A stretch of DNA of 7,988 bases from Spirochaetaceae bacterium (GTDB lineage Bacteria > Spirochaetota > Spirochaetia > SZUA-6 > Fen-1364): contig PMZS01000070.1 of assembly GCA_003170115.1 (NCBI GenBank), positions 5,804 through 13,791 of the forward strand, given 5' to 3'. The position numbers were made by a program, and so were the translations under genes. This document shows, piece after piece, positions 5,587 through 7,988 of this stretch (position 1 is the stretch's first letter; each line of letters opens with the position of its first letter). Under the pieces are notes generated by a model. That model worked only from the letters and a program-made list of their open reading frames with translations. It had not been told where the DNA came from and ran no database searches.

Positions 5587-6638
5587 GCCCGAGCTCCGTC
5601 AACGGCAGGGCGGTCGAGCTCGCGCGGGAGGCAGGATTCCATCGCGCGGCGATCGTGGATCCCCGCCTTCTCACGCCGTGGGCTGACCGCCTGCGTTCCC
5701 GGGCCGCGGATCTCGACCGCGCGCCGCTCCGCGGTCTGGAATGGCGCTGGGTCACCGAGCCTTTCACCTGGGCGGAATCCTCCACGATCCTTATCTGCTG
5801 TCTCTCCTGCCTCCGCACCGAGGCGGATGACTCAAGTGAGCCGGGGGAGCCGCATGCCCTCGTCGCGCCTTTCGCCCGCGCACATTACTACCGCGCGGCC
5901 ATTGCCATGCTGCGCGTCGTTGCGGCGCGGCTGGAGCGCGAGTCGGGCATTCCCCGCTCGTCGATCCGGCTGTTCTCAAACTCGCGCATTCCCGAAAAAC
6001 CCCTGCTCGCGGCCACTGGTATTGCCGCATACGGAAAGAACGGCTGCGTGCTGGTTTCCGGACTCGGCTCATTGTTCGTGATTGCAGGTGCCGTCATCCC
6101 TGTTCGCACCGAGGTTGAAGGCCGTCCTCTCCCCCTGCTGCCCGCGGACCCCTGCGGCTCCTGCCAGCGCTGTCGTTCCGCATGCCCGGTCGGCGCGATC
6201 GAGCAGCCGTACGTGGTGCGGCACGATCTCTGCCTCCAGGCAAAGGCGGGATCCGCGGAAGTGCTCTCCGAGGAAACCATGGAGCTGTGGGGTGCGCGAT
6301 TGTACGGGTGCCAGGACTGCCAGACGGTCTGCCCGCACAACAGCGGTTTGAAAGAGGCCGCGCCGCCATCGACCGGAGAGATCGGCCCGGACATTTCCCT
6401 TCGCGCCTTCCTGGCCGAGGACAACGGCCAGAGGAAGCTTCGCTTCCGCGGCACCGCGCTGGGAATGTCATGGGTGGCGGGAGATGCGCTCCTGCGAAAC
6501 GCCCTGGTGGCTGCCGGGAACAGCCGGGACGCGTCGCTCCTCGGGCACGTGGAGCGGCACCTTGCGGACGGCTCGGCAGCGGTCCGTGCGGCGGCCCGCT
6601 GGGCGCGTGAAAAGCTCCGAGAGAGCTACCTCCGGTAG
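5535..6638 (+). CDS. queG: QueG-like double [4Fe-4S] protein (epoxyqueuosine reductase family)
   Basis: QueG is a cobalamin-dependent, two-cluster enzyme that reduces epoxyqueuosine to queuosine in tRNA wobble position 34. The protein shows the family order. An N-terminal domain begins with AVELAREAGFHRAAIVD (26-42). The family GKN block is AAYGKNG (164-170). Two ferredoxin-type clusters follow, CGSCQRCRSACPVGA (207-221) and GCQDCQTVCPHN (258-269), with another Cys at 233. The HEAT-like tail has FRGTALG and LLRNALVAAGNS (304-330). Oddities: the block resembling the usual DSxPxxER reads NSRIPEK, putting Asn149 at the expected catalytic Asp, and the usual GWIGKN tryptophan is absent. It may therefore be a divergent QueG or a paralogue with another role. 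The start is uncertain: GTG at 5535 or 5544 lies inside rubredoxin, and CTG at 5583 overlaps the rubredoxin stop. Conserved sequence begins just after 5583 and no ATG is available upstream. The 3' end overlaps the next gene on the - strand by 13 bp. Confidence 0.85.
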   Translation: MPGVRREQGRLREDLGLSPSSVNGRAVELAREAGFHRAAIVDPRLLTPWADRLRSRAADLDRAPLRGLEWRWVTEPFTWAESSTILICCLSCLRTEADDSSEPGEPHALVAPFARAHYYRAAIAMLRVVAARLERESGIPRSSIRLFSNSRIPEKPLLAATGIAAYGKNGCVLVSGLGSLFVIAGAVIPVRTEVEGRPLPLLPADPCGSCQRCRSACPVGAIEQPYVVRHDLCLQAKAGSAEVLSEETMELWGARLYGCQDCQTVCPHNSGLKEAAPPSTGEIGPDISLRAFLAEDNGQRKLRFRGTALGMSWVAGDALLRNALVAAGNSRDASLLGHVERHLADGSAAVRAAARWAREKLRESYLR

Positions 6639-6892
6639 AACGTCGTGAAGAAGGCGAGGATCAGGAAGATCGGGACCACCACGTAGAGGCACAGCGAGCC
6701 CAATGCGGGCACACCCTCCGCAATGCGGTAGTCGTACACCTTCGGAATGAAGCGCTCGAACAGGATGATCAGGAACCAGAGAATGCCGGTGAGCGAAAGA
6801 AAAACCGACCGCTGACGGGCGAGGTTCCAGATCCCGATGATTCCCGCGATGACCGCGATGACCAGGTAAACCGTGCTCCACACCATGTCCAT
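6626..6892 (-). CDS. Small three-helix membrane protein of unknown function
   Basis: The 88-aa protein is mostly hydrophobic, with predicted membrane segments at about 5-22, 31-46 and 67-84. The basic NLARQR (23-28) lies after the first helix and a charged stretch, ERFIPKVYDYR (46-56), after the second. No known motif is recognised. Start choice: ATG at 6892 gives 88 residues, but a second ATG at 6886 is better spaced (seven bases) from the AGGG at 6894-6897. Either could be used and the difference is two residues. A longer upstream extension in this frame would be arginine/proline-rich shadow of the neighbouring gene and was discarded. It lies 34 bp downstream of the 6927-7988 gene and is probably in its operon. 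Its stop region overlaps the QueG-like gene tail to tail. Confidence 0.75.
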   Translation of the reverse strand: MDMVWSTVYLVIAVIAGIIGIWNLARQRSVFLSLTGILWFLIILFERFIPKVYDYRIAEGVPALGSLCLYVVVPIFLILAFFTTFYRR

Positions 6893-6926
6893 ACCCTGGT
6901 AGAAAAAGGGATCTGGGTCAAGCCGT

Positions 6927-7988
6927 CTATCGGACGTCGGACAAGGACGATTCCGCCGCGATCCCCAGAGCCTCGATCGAAGGCCGCGCGGAGATGACGG
7001 GCAGCACAAGGGGAAACGGCACTGGGGCGTTCTCCTGGTCTGACTGGGGTATCGCGGAGCGGTGCGTGTTGGCGGTGTCCTCGATTGCAATCGCATCCAG
7101 CGCATCGGCCAGGGCCCAGAATGCCGCATCTCCGTTCAAAGGCGGAACCCGGCCGGAGAGAGGGAGCCACAGGGTGCCCCCGGATGACAAAGCCGCCAGC
7201 TTCTCCCTGAAACGCTCCAGAGCGGGAACCGCGGCCAGTGCATTGGACAGCGGGATTCCCGTGTCCACAAGTGCAAGCGCCCGGTCTCCAACGGACAGGA
7301 TGGCCGCCGGCATTCCGAGGGACGACGCGATGGATGCGGTGACAATGGTCCAGCCTGACTCGTCTGCCGAGAGGCCGCGCAGCAGGTTTCGCATGCCCGG
7401 CCTCGGGGATTCATCGAAGCGGGCGGAACCCGCCGAAGAGACCCCGGATACCGCATGAGCCTGGCTTCTTGCGGCGCCGAGAGAAGCCAGGAGCCCTGCG
7501 AGCTCCGCCAGGGGCTGCGCCGGGTCCGGCCGTGCGCCCGTGAGCATCTGTTCGCCAAGACTCGCGGCAAGCGTGTCCCGCGGAACGACGCGACAGGCCA
7601 GGGTTTCCGAAAGACTTCGCGGTGGTCCTTGCTCGACTTCCTGCGCGGAGAACGACAGGGACCGCGAAATGCCTTCCTGCCCGCGTTGATACGTGACCAG
7701 GGCGAACGCCGGCACGGTTGCCGCGGGAGACAGGACTTCTTCACTGGCGGAGCCCAGTGAGATACGCACGGTGCGCTCACCCGACGGAGGGATTTCTTCG
7801 AGCGCGGCGAGAGCCGGGGCAGAGAGCACCGAGGGGAGGCCGGCGTGCACCCGCATGCCGTGCAGGGCCTGGCCGCTCGAGTTGCGCAGCCTGACTTCCA
7901 GCGCGAGCGTTGCGCCGCATACATCCGGGTGCCCAATGAGCACCCGTGCGGACACTACCTGGATGTCCGGCGTGCCGGCGAGCGCCGC
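6927..7988 (-). CDS. Protein with beta-sandwich-like and degenerate transglutaminase-like regions, 5' end outside window
   Basis: The reading frame is open to the right edge. A GTG at 7955 could start it, but the 11 codons before it (AALAGTPDIQV) read on naturally, so I treat it as partial. Numbering from that GTG, residues 1-105 alternate hydrophobic and polar in a beta-sandwich style (LALEVRLRNSSGQALHGMRVHAG), and 106-190 form a low-complexity Ala/Ser/Pro linker. Residues about 195-290 resemble a transglutaminase-like domain of the kind seen at the end of spirochaete repeat proteins: a helix with TASIASSLGMPAAILSVGD, then LALVDTGIPLS, then GTLWLPL. The usual Cys of the GxCDD motif and the His of the GH motif are absent (S200-G201-W202 and G223-D224), so that domain is probably inactive. 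The C-terminal tail is Pro/Gln-rich. The family call is inference from pattern memory; that the gene is real is better supported. Confidence 0.72.
   Translation of the reverse strand, partial: AALAGTPDIQVVSARVLIGHPDVCGATLALEVRLRNSSGQALHGMRVHAGLPSVLSAPALAALEEIPPSGERTVRISLGSASEEVLSPAATVPAFALVTYQRGQEGISRSLSFSAQEVEQGPPRSLSETLACRVVPRDTLAASLGEQMLTGARPDPAQPLAELAGLLASLGAARSQAHAVSGVSSAGSARFDESPRPGMRNLLRGLSADESGWTIVTASIASSLGMPAAILSVGDRALALVDTGIPLSNALAAVPALERFREKLAALSSGGTLWLPLSGRVPPLNGDAAFWALADALDAIAIEDTANTHRSAIPQSDQENAPVPFPLVLPVISARPSIEALGIAAESSLSDVR
7460..7491. repeat. 32-bp quasi-palindrome inside the - strand gene
   Basis: The arms CCTGGCTTCT (7460-7469) and AGAAGCCAGG (7482-7491) are exact reverse complements over 10 bp. 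The centre CGGCGCCG (7472-7479) is itself a perfect palindrome, and only two position pairs fail to match. It encodes the Leu/Ala-rich linker (LASLGAARSQ), so amino-acid bias may explain part of it. No function can be assigned. Confidence 0.6.

Noticed and set aside
5560..5600. Programmed frameshift fusing rubredoxin to the QueG-like protein
   Set aside because: The frames would allow a -1 shift, but no slippery heptamer is present before the stop, so separate initiation is simpler.
6994..7458. 154-codon + strand open frame
   Set aside because: It is opposite the 6927-7988 gene, Ser/Ala/Arg-rich, without a ribosome-binding site or motif.

Overview
The window is GC-rich, densely packed bacterial chromosome with short overlapping genes and no mobile elements, RNA genes or CRISPR. 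The likely source is a high-GC spirochaete. That rests on a 521-aa helical protein resembling the spirochaete family DUF5312 and on a C-terminal gene fragment that looks like the transglutaminase-like domains of spirochaete repeat proteins. Both are recognitions from memory, so the lineage call is moderate.

Left block (1-3758, + strand) is a tightly coupled operon. It holds the 3' end of prfA (release factor RF1), prmC (glutamine methyltransferase that modifies the GGQ loop of release factors), a full-length bifunctional rel/spoT (p)ppGpp synthetase/hydrolase, and a small SET-domain protein lysine methyltransferase. The junctions overlap by 4, 8 and 4 bp, so translation is probably coupled from gene to gene. 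The set links translation termination, its methylation, the stringent response and a second, uncharacterised protein methyltransferase. A perfect 13-bp hairpin lies in the last codons of prfA, five bases before the prmC start.

Middle block (3768-5421) is the DUF5312-like gene on the - strand, convergent with the SET gene across only 9 bp. The 88-bp divergent gap upstream of it carries two opposed sigma70-like promoters that use the same bases for their -35 elements. The leftward one would give an almost leaderless mRNA.

Right block (5422-7988): rubredoxin (54 aa) and a QueG-like double [4Fe-4S] protein are coupled on the + strand. The QueG-like protein has Asn where I expect the catalytic Asp and has no conventional start codon after the rubredoxin stop. 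Its 3' end overlaps, tail to tail, an 88-aa three-helix membrane protein on the - strand. That gene lies 34 bp downstream of a larger - strand gene which runs off the right edge and ends in a degenerate transglutaminase-like domain.

No single wholly novel system stands out. The most unusual items are the prfA/prmC hairpin, the SET gene in a stringent-response operon, the shared -35 divergent promoter, and the rubredoxin/QueG-like pair.
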